Part shown: one piece after another, positions 7,998 to 15,528 of the stretch
Layout of the letters: each line of letters begins with the position of its first letter
Numbering within the stretch: the stretch's first letter is position 1
DNA from: Bacteroides propionicigenes
Lineage (GTDB): Bacteria; Bacteroidota; Bacteroidia; Bacteroidales; Bacteroidaceae
Length of the DNA: 64,000 nucleotides
Direction: 5' to 3'
Assembly: GCF_018390535.1 (NCBI RefSeq)
Contig: NZ_JAHBBW010000010.1
Location: 1-64,000, forward strand
Made by a program: the position numbers and the translations under genes
Notes under the pieces: generated by a model
What the model was told of the DNA's origin: nothing
Databases searched by the model: none
Seen by the model: the letters and a program-made list of their open reading frames with translations, nothing else

Positions 7998-9953
7998 CTA
8001 TTTTATCAGTTTCTGTATGCGTATAGCATTTACTATGGCAATGAGGGCCACGCCTACATCTGCAAAGACGGCTTCCCACAATGTCGCCAATCCTCCGGCA
8101 CCTAATATTAGTACCGATAATTTAACTCCGAAAGCCAGCGAAATGTTCTGCCAGACAATTCTGTGTGTCTGTTTTCCGACACGAATGGCGGTAGCTACTT
8201 TCGAAGGCTGGTCGGTTTGGATTACAACATCAGCGGTTTCTATAGCGGCATCGCTGCCCAATCCGCCCATTGCAATTCCCACATGGCTGAGGGCAAGGAC
8301 GGGAGCATCGTTGATGCCGTCGCCTACAAAAGCTATCCGGTTATCTGCATCTTGCCTCAGTTTCTCTATGTGTTCCACTTTTCCGTCAGGTAGCAGGTCT
8401 CCGTAAGCTTGTGTTATTCCCAGTTTCTCTGCAAAGTTAGTGACAATCGCCTGTTTGTCTCCCGATAATATCTGAATATTATTGATATTTAAAGCTTTCA
8501 AATCCTTTATAGCTTTGCGGGCGTCTTCTTTCAGCGTATCGGATAGCAGCAGGTAACCCGCATAGGCAGAATCGATGGCACAGACTACCACCGTATCGGC
8601 AATCGTGGATAATTTCTGCGGATATTCCACGTTATATTTGGATAATAGGCGGGTGTTACCTACCAGTATGTGCTGTCCGTTTATCTTTGTTTCAAGACCA
8701 TGACCTGCAATTTCCGTGACTTCTGCAGCGGGAGCAAAGGGTATCTGCCTTTGTTCCGCGTAGCCGGTAATAGCTTTGGCTATGGGGTGCGTGCTGTTGC
8801 GCTCTGCGGAGGCGATGATTTGTATCAGCTTTTTTTCGGATGTGCCGTGTTGTGTATGGCAGGCCTGTACTTCAAACGTTCCTTTTGTCAGTGTGCCCGT
8901 CTTGTCGAAGACTACCGTATTGACTTTGGTAATGGCATCCAGATAATTACCGCCTTTGAACAATACCCCCAAACGGGATGCAGCGCCGATACCGCCGAAA
9001 TATCCCAAAGGAATGCTTACCACCAAAGCGCAAGGACATGATATAACCAGGAATACAAGTGCCCGATACAACCAGTCGTCAAAAGTGAATATGAATTGGG
9101 TATTTGCCAATGAATAGAGAAAAGGCAGCAACACTATCAATACCGCCAGTCCGGTTACAATCGGCGTGTAGATACGGGCGAATTTACGTATAAACAACTC
9201 GGCGGGGGCTTTGCGTTCGGACGCATTCTGCACCAGCTCCAGTATGCGTGACAAGGCGCTCTTTTCAAAAGGTTTAGTTACTTTCACTCTGACAACCTTA
9301 TCTGTGGCAATCATTCCGGCAAGTACTTCCTCGCCTTTACGAATTGTGCGGGGCACACTTTCGCCGGTAAGGGCGGAAGTATTGAACGCAGCGGTCTCCC
9401 CTAACATTGTTCCGTCCAGCGGAACACGTTCTCCGGTTTTTACCTCTATAATGTCGCCTACTTGTACATTGCGGGGAGATTCAATGAAGGCTTCATTACC
9501 TCTGATAACAGTTGCTGTTTCCGGGCGTACATCAAGCAATGCGCTGATGTTTTGCTTGGCTTTGCTTACCGCTTTGTCCTGAAATAATTCTCCCAATGAA
9601 TAGAACAGCATTACTGCTACGCCTTCCGGGTATTCCTTAATATAGAAAGCCCCTAATGTAGCGATGGACATGAGCGTAAATTCGCTGAAAATATCTTTCT
9701 GCAGAATACTTTCCCATGCCTCTTTCAGTACGGGTAAACCTACGGGCAGATATGCCAGCAGATACCAGACAAGTACGACGGCATCGTCTGAGAAGAAACT
9801 TAAATTCATCGCTTTCATGGCTATTCCGCCAAAAAGCAGAAGGGCTGAAAGCAGGATTTTCCAATATTCCTTTAAGAAACCGATATTGCCCGGTGCATTC
9901 TTTGGCTGTGCATTGTCATGCGCACAGCAACATGTACAATTATGATGTCCCAT
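7998..9953 (-). CDS. heavy-metal P1B-type ATPase (Zn/Cd/Co efflux type)
   Basis: Inner-membrane metal exporter of 651 aa. The N-terminus MGHHNCTCCCAHDN is a short His/Cys-rich metal-binding tail in place of a full HMA domain. Transmembrane metal motif CPC (ISCPCALV), phosphorylation motif DKTGTLTKG, HP motif (NSTHPIAKA) and nucleotide-binding hinge GDGINDAP are all present, so the pump should be active. The start at 9953 fits the Cys-rich tail and lies just downstream of a -7 box at 9974-9981; a longer frame starting at 9998 would run through the promoter. It is followed by the Fur-family gene. ZntA/CadA type is likely from CPC; copper is less likely but not excluded. Confidence 0.92.
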   Translation of the reverse strand: MGHHNCTCCCAHDNAQPKNAPGNIGFLKEYWKILLSALLLFGGIAMKAMNLSFFSDDAVVLVWYLLAYLPVGLPVLKEAWESILQKDIFSEFTLMSIATLGAFYIKEYPEGVAVMLFYSLGELFQDKAVSKAKQNISALLDVRPETATVIRGNEAFIESPRNVQVGDIIEVKTGERVPLDGTMLGETAAFNTSALTGESVPRTIRKGEEVLAGMIATDKVVRVKVTKPFEKSALSRILELVQNASERKAPAELFIRKFARIYTPIVTGLAVLIVLLPFLYSLANTQFIFTFDDWLYRALVFLVISCPCALVVSIPLGYFGGIGAASRLGVLFKGGNYLDAITKVNTVVFDKTGTLTKGTFEVQACHTQHGTSEKKLIQIIASAERNSTHPIAKAITGYAEQRQIPFAPAAEVTEIAGHGLETKINGQHILVGNTRLLSKYNVEYPQKLSTIADTVVVCAIDSAYAGYLLLSDTLKEDARKAIKDLKALNINNIQILSGDKQAIVTNFAEKLGITQAYGDLLPDGKVEHIEKLRQDADNRIAFVGDGINDAPVLALSHVGIAMGGLGSDAAIETADVVIQTDQPSKVATAIRVGKQTHRIVWQNISLAFGVKLSVLILGAGGLATLWEAVFADVGVALIAIVNAIRIQKLIK

Positions 9954-9973
9954 ATTATCTTCTATTTTTGATG

Positions 9974-10008
9974 CAAAGATAGGCAATGGTAAATGCAACC
10001 AAGTTGCA
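9974..10008 (-). promoter_or_regulatory. promoter and palindromic operator of the metal ATPase
   Basis: The minus strand has the -7 box TATCTTTG at 9981-9974, 21 bases before the ATPase ATG. Immediately upstream is a perfect 15-bp palindrome, TGCAAC-CAA-GTTGCA, at 9994-10008, which lies between the expected -33 and -7 elements. A dimeric repressor bound there would block transcription. The Fur-family protein at 7555-7983 is the obvious candidate. Confidence 0.65.
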
Positions 10009-10047
10009 AAGTTACCTTTGTGATTTATCCGGGTAACATTTTTCGGG

Positions 10048-10091
10048 CGTATACTCAGATAGTCTCAGTCGTATACTTAGATACCCCCCCC
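10048..10091. repeat. two-unit direct repeat, 22-bp period
   Basis: CGTATACTCAGATA (10048) recurs as CGTATACTTAGATA (10070), exactly 22 bases later, and ends in a run of eight C. The period equals that of the arrays at 21561 and 43553, but the core differs, so kinship is uncertain. Confidence 0.35.
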
Positions 10092-10136
10092 TGCTTGAAA
10101 AGTACTGTGGAGCACAACAATTATCGGGGAAAAATC

Positions 10137-10167
10137 GTTGTAAACGTAAGAAAAAATTATATCTTTG
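10137..10167 (+). promoter_or_regulatory. promoter of the L,D-transpeptidase lipoprotein gene
   Basis: GTTG at 10137-10140 and TATCTTTG at 10160-10167 are separated by 19 bases, a good Bacteroidetes -33/-7 pair. The box lies 60 bases before the ATG at 10228 and overlaps the only earlier in-frame start, which rules that start out. Confidence 0.65.
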
Positions 10168-10227
10168 TTCGTAGAGTCAGGTATTCATGAAGATTCTGAA
10201 TCCGATTACGAACTTAAATTTATCTTT

Positions 10228-11256
10228 ATGAAACGATTCTTCCTCTTTGCCGCTGTGGCTACATACATGGTGCTTGCAGGATGTAACGGGCGTCAAGACC
10301 GGGTTTCATCTCCTGTTGCGCAGGTATCGGAACCTGTCGATACCGTTGTGTCTGTGGTGGAAACGCCTTTCAAGGAGAAGTTGTTGACGGCAGCCGATAT
10401 AACGCTAACCAAAGAGTTGCTTTACGATACATATACGTTGGAAGATACCTATCCGTACAAGGATACCGTGCGTTCGTTCAAATGGGATGTAATCCGCAAT
10501 TGTCTGGCTTATATTGAGAATATGCAACGAGACAGTGTGAAGTGGGTGGTTTTGCAGAATTATAAGAATTTGAACCGGGAAGCTCCTTTGGTTCGCAAGT
10601 TTGTGCGTAACACCTATCGTCGTGTGGCGGACACTCTCGGAGTGGAGCGTTATCAGTCCGTTCCTTTGTACCTGCCGGGAGATACGCTGGTTCCCGAGCG
10701 TTATGGCAGAGACGGGACACTGGCTTATTTGCTGGGTGCGGAAGGCAGCTTCGACCGTATTCTTCCTATTACGTTAGAAGATGAATGGTTGGCTCCCCGC
10801 CGTTATTTGAAACAGCTGGCGGACAGTACCGTCTTTAACCATGCCATTTTCGTAGACCGTCTGGACCAGAATATCGCCACGTTGGAGCGTGTGGACAAAG
10901 GTGAATGGAAAATACGCAGCATGAATCCTGCCACTACGGGACGGCATGCACCGCCCTATGCGCAGGAGACACCGCTGGGTATGTATTTGCTTCAACAAAA
11001 GAAATCGCGCATGGTCTTTCTTAAAGATGGCTCTACGGCAACGGGCGGGTATGCGCCCTATGCCAGCCGCTTCACCAACGGAGCCTATATTCATGGAGTG
11101 CCGGTGAATGTTCCGCGTACGGCAATGATTGAATATAGTTGGTCGCTTGGCACCACACCGCGTTCGCATATGTGCGTGCGTAATGCTACTTCACACGCAA
11201 AGTTTGTGTTTGACTGGGCGCCGACGGAACGTTCTTTAGTAGTTGTTATCGAATAA
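10228..11256 (+). CDS. lipoprotein with L,D-transpeptidase (YkuD) domain
   Basis: Exported lipoprotein of 342 aa. The signal peptide MKRFFLFAAVATYMVLAGC gives a lipobox with the lipidated C19. The C-terminal half has the YkuD signature: IHGVPVNVP with the conserved His near residue 289, and SHMCVRN with the catalytic Cys near residue 316. L,D-transpeptidases of this family cross-link peptidoglycan stems (3-3 bonds) or attach proteins to it. The first half has no motif I recognise and may be a wall-anchoring or substrate-positioning domain. A second L,D-transpeptidase of another subfamily follows at 11338, but that gene has its own -7 box. The role in envelope maintenance is inferred from the family. 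Confidence 0.85.
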   Translation: MKRFFLFAAVATYMVLAGCNGRQDRVSSPVAQVSEPVDTVVSVVETPFKEKLLTAADITLTKELLYDTYTLEDTYPYKDTVRSFKWDVIRNCLAYIENMQRDSVKWVVLQNYKNLNREAPLVRKFVRNTYRRVADTLGVERYQSVPLYLPGDTLVPERYGRDGTLAYLLGAEGSFDRILPITLEDEWLAPRRYLKQLADSTVFNHAIFVDRLDQNIATLERVDKGEWKIRSMNPATTGRHAPPYAQETPLGMYLLQQKKSRMVFLKDGSTATGGYAPYASRFTNGAYIHGVPVNVPRTAMIEYSWSLGTTPRSHMCVRNATSHAKFVFDWAPTERSLVVVIE

Positions 11257-11306
11257 CACCTGTCTTTTTTAACTATCTGTGTGATAGGTGTATGGGCGAA
11301 AAGTAT

Positions 11307-11314
11307 TAACTTTG
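11307..11314 (+). promoter_or_regulatory. -7 box for the second L,D-transpeptidase gene
   Basis: TAACTTTG fits TAnnTTTG and lies 24 bases before the ATG at 11338. It shows that the earlier in-frame ATG at 11281 is upstream of the promoter and not used. Confidence 0.55.
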
Positions 11315-11337
11315 CCGCCGATATTTTCTCAGGTCAG

Positions 11338-12054
11338 ATGTTTATGTTGCGATTTTGCTTGTCTTTTTTATTACTGTTTTTTCCTTGTTTCCTTTTCTTG
11401 GGGAGCAAGCCTTCTGCCGATGTGCCGGATAAGCCGGATGTTACGCTGGCGGTAGAGTCGGCTGCATATGCCGGTTTGTACCGTTCCATGCAACTGGAAG
11501 GAGTAGTAAGCTGGAAAGCTTTCCGTCAGGCGGTAACGGGGTATCATAAAATAGCAGACCGTAAACGGGATGTGCTGACTCTGATAGATTTCTCCCGCCC
11601 CTCTACCGAGAAGCGTCTGTTTGTATTCGATATGAAACAGCGGAAGCTGCTTTTTTCATCGGTTGTTTCGCATGGGAAAAATAGTGGTGACAAGTATGCC
11701 ACTTCGTTCTCCAACGAATACGGTTCTTATAAAAGTTCCTTGGGATTCTATTTGACTGAGACAACCTATCAGGGTAAGAACGGTTATTCCCTTATCCTGA
11801 ACGGGTTGGAAAAGGGCATCAATGACCGCGCCCGTGAGCGTGCCATAGTGATGCACGGGGCTGCCTATGCCAATCCTTCGGTTGTAAGCGAGGGAGGACG
11901 TTTGGGACGCAGTTTCGGCTGTCCGGCTGTTCCGCAAAAACTTACCCGTCCTATCATCGACGCCATCAAAGGGGGCAGTGTGATGTATATCTATGCCGAG
12001 GCTCCCGACTATTTGGCTCATAGTTCTGTATTGAAAGAGACGGACCGTTTGTAA
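11338..12054 (+). CDS. murein L,D-transpeptidase catalytic domain family protein (YkuD_2)
   Basis: Exported protein of 238 aa with a hydrophobic N-terminus (MLRFCLSFLLLFFPCFLFL) serving as signal peptide or anchor. The C-terminal part carries the YkuD_2 (PF13645) pattern MHGAAYANPSVVSEGGRLGRSFGCPAVP split over residues near 180-200, with conserved His and catalytic Cys. Upstream, RLFVFDMKQRKLLFSSVVSHGKN matches the start of the fold. It should act on peptidoglycan in the periplasm. ATGs at 11338 and 11344 are both plausible; I took the first one after the promoter. It is separate from the preceding lipoprotein gene by about 80 bases. Confidence 0.85.
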   Translation: MFMLRFCLSFLLLFFPCFLFLGSKPSADVPDKPDVTLAVESAAYAGLYRSMQLEGVVSWKAFRQAVTGYHKIADRKRDVLTLIDFSRPSTEKRLFVFDMKQRKLLFSSVVSHGKNSGDKYATSFSNEYGSYKSSLGFYLTETTYQGKNGYSLILNGLEKGINDRARERAIVMHGAAYANPSVVSEGGRLGRSFGCPAVPQKLTRPIIDAIKGGSVMYIYAEAPDYLAHSSVLKETDRL

Positions 12055-12104
12055 GTAGCCCGAATCTTTTGATATGTATCAATTCCCGTAAACTTTTCTT
12101 TTAC

Positions 12105-12112
12105 TAATTTTG
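12105..12112 (+). promoter_or_regulatory. -7 box for the MATE transporter gene
   Basis: TAATTTTG matches TAnnTTTG and lies 27 bases before the ATG at 12140. It overlaps an upstream TTG that would otherwise extend the frame, so the ATG at 12140 is preferred. Confidence 0.55.
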
Positions 12113-12139
12113 CACCGGTTTTCGGAGGGATTAGATTGT

Positions 12140-13486
12140 ATGGCAACATCAAGAGAAATGACGGAAGGACGGGCGCTTCCGCTGATATTCAATTTCACTT
12201 TGCCTTTATTGCTGGGTAATTTGCTGCAACAGACCTATTCTTTGGTGGATGCTGCAATAGTCGGTAAATTCTTGGGAATAAATGCGCTGGCTTCTGTCGG
12301 GGCAAGCACATCGGTCATATTCCTGATACTTGGCTTTTGCAACGGATGTTGCGGCGGATTCGGCATTCCGGTGGCGCAGAAGTTCGGGGCACGGGATTAT
12401 GTTACGATGCGCCGTTATGTGGCAGTCAGTTTGCAACTGGCTGCGGTAATGTCGGTGGTGCTTGCCGTAGTTACAAGCATTTATTGTGCAGACATCCTGC
12501 GCATGATGCGTACACCGGAAAATATTTTTACCGGAGCTTATTACTATCTGCTCGTTACTTTTATAGGTGTTCCCTGTACATTCTTCTATAACTTGTTATC
12601 CAGCATTATACGTGCTTTGGGCGATAGCAAGACACCGTTCTGGTTTCTGCTCTTTTCCACTGTCTTGAATATTCTGCTTGACCTGTTTTGTATCCTCGTT
12701 TTGAATTGGGGTGTGGCGGGAGCGGCAATCGCTACGGTCTTTTCTCAAGGGGGTTCGGCAGTGTTGTGTTACATCTATATGATGAAACGTTTTGAAATTC
12801 TGAAGACGACTCCTGCCGAACGTAAATTCGATGGTGCATTGGCACGGACACTGATGTATATCGGAGTGCCTATGGGATTACAGTTCTCTATAACCGCCAT
12901 AGGCAGTATTATGTTGCAGAGTGCCAATAATGCGTTGGGTACGGCGTGTGTAGCGGCTTTTACGGCTGCCATGCGTATCAAGATGTTCTTTATGTGCCCC
13001 TTCGAGAGTTTGGGTATGGCAATGGCAACTTATAGTGGACAAAACTACGGTGCAGGCAAGCCTGAACGCATATGGCAGGGTGTCAAGGCAAGTGCGCTTA
13101 TGATGATTATCTACTGGGCATTTACTTTTGTGGCGCTGATGTTCGGCGCCGGAACGTTCGCTTTATTGTTCGTAGAGGCTTCGGAAATGGAAATCTTAAA
13201 AGATACGGAACTTTTCCTGCATATATCTGTCTCCTTTTTCCCGATACTGGGTTTACTCTGTATTCTGCGCTACACTATTCAAGGGGTAGGTTACACCAAT
13301 CTGGCTATGCTTTCGGGTGTTTCCGAAATGATAGCCCGTATCTTGGTCAGTTTGTTGGCAGTTCCGGCATTTGGCTACATTGCCGTTTGCTTTGGTGACC
13401 CGACTGCCTGGATTTTTGCAGATTTATTCCTTATTCCCGCTTTTATTTATGTCTATCAGCGCATACTCCGAATGAAGAAAATTTAG
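12140..13486 (+). CDS. MATE family efflux transporter
   Basis: Inner-membrane multidrug/toxin exporter of 448 aa with about 12 hydrophobic helices in two pseudo-symmetric halves. Typical features are TEGRALPLIFNFTLPLLLGNLLQQ at the start of helix 1, LVDAAIVGKFLG, and the paired motif in the second half beginning PMGLQFSITAIG. MATE proteins use Na+ or proton gradients; the substrate cannot be deduced. It is not obviously in an operon: it has its own -7 box, and dinB downstream also has one that starts right after this stop codon. Confidence 0.9.
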   Translation: MATSREMTEGRALPLIFNFTLPLLLGNLLQQTYSLVDAAIVGKFLGINALASVGASTSVIFLILGFCNGCCGGFGIPVAQKFGARDYVTMRRYVAVSLQLAAVMSVVLAVVTSIYCADILRMMRTPENIFTGAYYYLLVTFIGVPCTFFYNLLSSIIRALGDSKTPFWFLLFSTVLNILLDLFCILVLNWGVAGAAIATVFSQGGSAVLCYIYMMKRFEILKTTPAERKFDGALARTLMYIGVPMGLQFSITAIGSIMLQSANNALGTACVAAFTAAMRIKMFFMCPFESLGMAMATYSGQNYGAGKPERIWQGVKASALMMIIYWAFTFVALMFGAGTFALLFVEASEMEILKDTELFLHISVSFFPILGLLCILRYTIQGVGYTNLAMLSGVSEMIARILVSLLAVPAFGYIAVCFGDPTAWIFADLFLIPAFIYVYQRILRMKKI

Positions 13487-13488
13487 TG

Positions 13489-13496
13489 TATCTTTG
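13489..13496 (+). promoter_or_regulatory. -7 box for dinB
   Basis: TATCTTTG begins two bases after the MATE stop codon and 15 bases before the dinB ATG, so the transcript leader would be only about eight bases. Confidence 0.55.
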
Positions 13497-13510
13497 TATC
13501 GGTAGTTGGT

Positions 13511-14614
13511 ATGATGGTGACCGAACGGAAGATTATACATATTGATATGGACGCTTTCTACGCATCTGTAGAACAGCGTGATAATCCTGAACTGCGTGGC
13601 AAACCCGTGGCGGTAGGTCATGCTGAGGAGCGGGGTGTGGTAGCTGCTGCCAGCTATGAAGCCCGCCGGTTCGGGGTGCGTTCGGCTATGTCATCACAGA
13701 AAGCGAAACGGTTATGTCCGCAGCTTATTTTTATTCCGGGACGTATGGATACGTATAAATCGGTATCTTGCCGGATACATGAGATTTTCCATGAATATAC
13801 GGATATCATAGAACCTATCTCTTTGGATGAGGCTTTTTTGGATGTGACGGAAAACAAACCGGGCATTCTCTTGGCTGTGGACATAGCTAAAGAAATAAAA
13901 CGGAAAGTACGTGAAAGGTTGAATTTAGTGGCTTCTGCGGGAGTTTCCTACAATAAATTTCTTGCCAAAATAGCATCCGATTATCGCAAGCCGGACGGTT
14001 TGTGCACCATTCATCCCAATCAGGCTTTGGAGTTTATAGCACATTTGCCGATAGAAAGTTTTTGGGGAGTAGGTCCGGTGACAGCAAAGAAGATGCACGC
14101 TTTGGGGATACACAACGGAGAACAATTGCGTGCCTGTTCGCACGCAATGCTGTTGCGCGAGTTCGGTAAGGTGGGAAGTCTTTATTATGATTTCGCCCGT
14201 GGGATAGATCTCCGTCCGGTAGAGGCGGTACGCATTCGCAAGTCTATCGGATGCGAACATACTTTGGAAAAAGATATTAACCGGCAGGCATCGGTGATTA
14301 TTGAATTATATCATACGGCGGTGGAGTTGGTGGGGCGTTTGGAGCATAAGAACTTTCGGGGGAATACGTTGACGCTGAAAATCAAATTCCATGATTTCAG
14401 CCAGATTACCCGCAGCATTACACAATCTAAAGAGTTGACTACTCTTGATGTAATCCTGCCATTGGCAAAACAGCTTCTGAAAGAAGTCGACTATGTGCAT
14501 CATCCTATCCGACTGATAGGTCTTTCGGTGTCCAATCCTCGTGAAGAAAGTGATGAAAAAGGTGTTTGGGAACAGCTAAGTTTTGAATTTAGTGACTGGG
14601 AATTTAGTGAATAG
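13511..14614 (+). CDS. dinB: DNA polymerase IV (Y family)
   Basis: Translesion DNA polymerase of 367 aa, close to the usual length. The catalytic carboxylates are in IIHIDMDAFYASVEQ (about residues 8-22) and SLDEAFLDVT (about 101-110). The thumb helix-hairpin-helix region has FWGVGPVTAKKMHALGI, and the little-finger domain follows. The C-terminal QLSFEF resembles the beta-clamp-binding peptide QLxLF. It copies past damaged bases at the cost of accuracy. A second ATG is the next codon, so the exact start may differ by one residue. No LexA-type site was recognised near its promoter. Confidence 0.95.
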   Translation: MMVTERKIIHIDMDAFYASVEQRDNPELRGKPVAVGHAEERGVVAAASYEARRFGVRSAMSSQKAKRLCPQLIFIPGRMDTYKSVSCRIHEIFHEYTDIIEPISLDEAFLDVTENKPGILLAVDIAKEIKRKVRERLNLVASAGVSYNKFLAKIASDYRKPDGLCTIHPNQALEFIAHLPIESFWGVGPVTAKKMHALGIHNGEQLRACSHAMLLREFGKVGSLYYDFARGIDLRPVEAVRIRKSIGCEHTLEKDINRQASVIIELYHTAVELVGRLEHKNFRGNTLTLKIKFHDFSQITRSITQSKELTTLDVILPLAKQLLKEVDYVHHPIRLIGLSVSNPREESDEKGVWEQLSFEFSDWEFSE

Positions 14615-14628
14615 GTAAGAAAGTATAT

Positions 14629-14636
14629 TATCTTTG
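14629..14636 (+). promoter_or_regulatory. -7 box for the YccF gene
   Basis: TATCTTTG lies 15 bases after the dinB stop codon and 27 bases before the ATG at 14664. Confidence 0.55.
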
Positions 14637-14663
14637 TAATGTCGAACATAAAAACGTAATACA

Positions 14664-15038
14664 ATGGGTTGTCTAATGAATGTTTTATGGCTGATATTCG
14701 GTGGTATTTTTACTGCCGTGGAATACATGATAGCCAGTCTTTTAATGATGATTACAATCGTCGGTATCCCTTTTGGTATGCAGACAATGAAAATGGCGGG
14801 TCTTGCTTTATGGCCGTTTGGTAAGGATGTGCGCAGTGGAGAGCGTTCAGGCGGCTGTCTGTATATACTGATGAATGTGCTGTGGATTTTTCTGGGTGGA
14901 ATATGGATTTGCCTTTCACATTTGGGGTTTGGCATATTGTTGTGTATCACTATTATTGGCATTCCTTTCGGTATGCAGCATTTCAAACTTGCAGCTTTGG
15001 CGTTGGCTCCTTTTGGCAAGGATATTGTGGAGGTGTAA
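14664..15038 (+). CDS. YccF domain-containing membrane protein
   Basis: Small inner-membrane protein of 124 aa made of two tandem YccF repeats (PF03733). The first has MNVLWLIFGGI through ITIVGIPFGMQTMKMAGLALWPFGKDV. The second has MNVLWIFLGGIWI through ITIIGIPFGMQHFKLAALALAPFGKDI. Each repeat has a hydrophobic hairpin and the G-I-P-F-G-M-Q turn. The biochemical function of the family is unknown. A bidirectional terminator follows at 15077-15108. Confidence 0.88.
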   Translation: MGCLMNVLWLIFGGIFTAVEYMIASLLMMITIVGIPFGMQTMKMAGLALWPFGKDVRSGERSGGCLYILMNVLWIFLGGIWICLSHLGFGILLCITIIGIPFGMQHFKLAALALAPFGKDIVEV

Positions 15039-15076
15039 ACATATTATCTTACATGGGCAAGAAAATGATAAAAGAA

Positions 15077-15108
15077 GAGGGCAGGAAACTGAAAAATTTC
15101 CTGCCCTC
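15077..15108. terminator. bidirectional terminator
   Basis: GAGGGCAGGAAA (15077-15088) pairs over 12 bp with TTTCCTGCCCTC (15097-15108) around an 8-base loop. It serves the YccF gene on the plus strand and the small gene at 15133-15279 on the minus strand. Confidence 0.75.
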
Positions 15109-15132
15109 GTTCATTTTATTTAAAGGTGTAAT

Positions 15133-15279
15133 TTACATGGTTATAGCAGCTTGCTCTGCAAGCAGTTTTTGTAGTTTGCCATTTAAGGTTTGGCACATTG
15201 TTCCGTTACCCATTGCTTGATAGCGTTTGATACGGTACTGTAACATAAAAATTTCATTTGCATTCTTTTTCATAATCAT
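15133..15279 (-). CDS. small conserved-looking protein of 48 residues
   Basis: A short gene that translates as MIMKKNANEIFML followed by QYRIKRYQAMGNG, then TMCQTLNGKLQKLLAEQ and a short end AAITM. It is basic, amphipathic in its second half and has one Cys; no signal peptide or known domain is seen. Support for being real: a perfect -7 box (TATCTTTG on the minus strand) at 15351-15358, a hairpin in the leader at 15290-15310, and a strong terminator 25 bases after the stop. The start may instead be the third codon (15273, MKKNANEIF). Function unknown. Confidence 0.6.
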   Translation of the reverse strand: MIMKKNANEIFMLQYRIKRYQAMGNGTMCQTLNGKLQKLLAEQAAITM

Positions 15280-15289
15280 CTTCTTTTTT

Positions 15290-15310
15290 GCTTTCCGCGT
15301 TTCGGAAAGC
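15290..15310 (-). other. hairpin in the leader of the small gene
   Basis: GCTTTCCG (15290-15297) and CGGAAAGC (15303-15310) form an 8-bp stem with a 5-base loop, placed 11 bases before the start codon at 15279. Such a position could affect translation or mRNA stability. Confidence 0.5.
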
Positions 15311-15350
15311 GATTAAACATCTTTTATTGTTTTCTCTCTTATTAACGCTG

Positions 15351-15358
15351 CAAAGATA
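15351..15358 (-). promoter_or_regulatory. -7 box for the small 48-residue gene
   Basis: The minus strand reads TATCTTTG, the best match to the Bacteroidetes -7 element, 72 bases before the start codon. That gives a leader of about 65 bases containing the hairpin at 15290-15310. Confidence 0.55.
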
Positions 15359-15494
15359 CAAAATGTTCGTGAAAAATATGTTTTATAACATAGAAAATTG
15401 CATTATAGTCTTTGTTTTCTTAAAAAATACGTTGTTTTGCTATCCGTGTATTACAAATATATTACCTATCTTTTCTTTTGCACACGATTTATGT

Positions 15495-15502
15495 TATTTT
15501 TG
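15495..15502 (+). promoter_or_regulatory. -7 box for the transglutaminase lipoprotein gene
   Basis: TATTTTTG fits TAnnTTTG, 27 bases before the ATG at 15529. Confidence 0.5.
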
Positions 15503-15528
15503 TACTCCAACTTCAATGATTGTACATT

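Noticed and set aside
7984..8079. Longer N-terminus of the Fur-family protein
   Set aside because: The extra 32 residues lie in the ATPase coding region and do not resemble a Fur start; MTEKDY at 7983 does.
9954..9998. Longer N-terminus of the metal ATPase
   Set aside because: It would run through the -7 box and the palindrome at 9974-10008.
10084..10091. Run of eight C as a phase-variation tract
   Set aside because: It lies well upstream of the -33 element and in no coding frame, so slippage would not obviously switch a gene.
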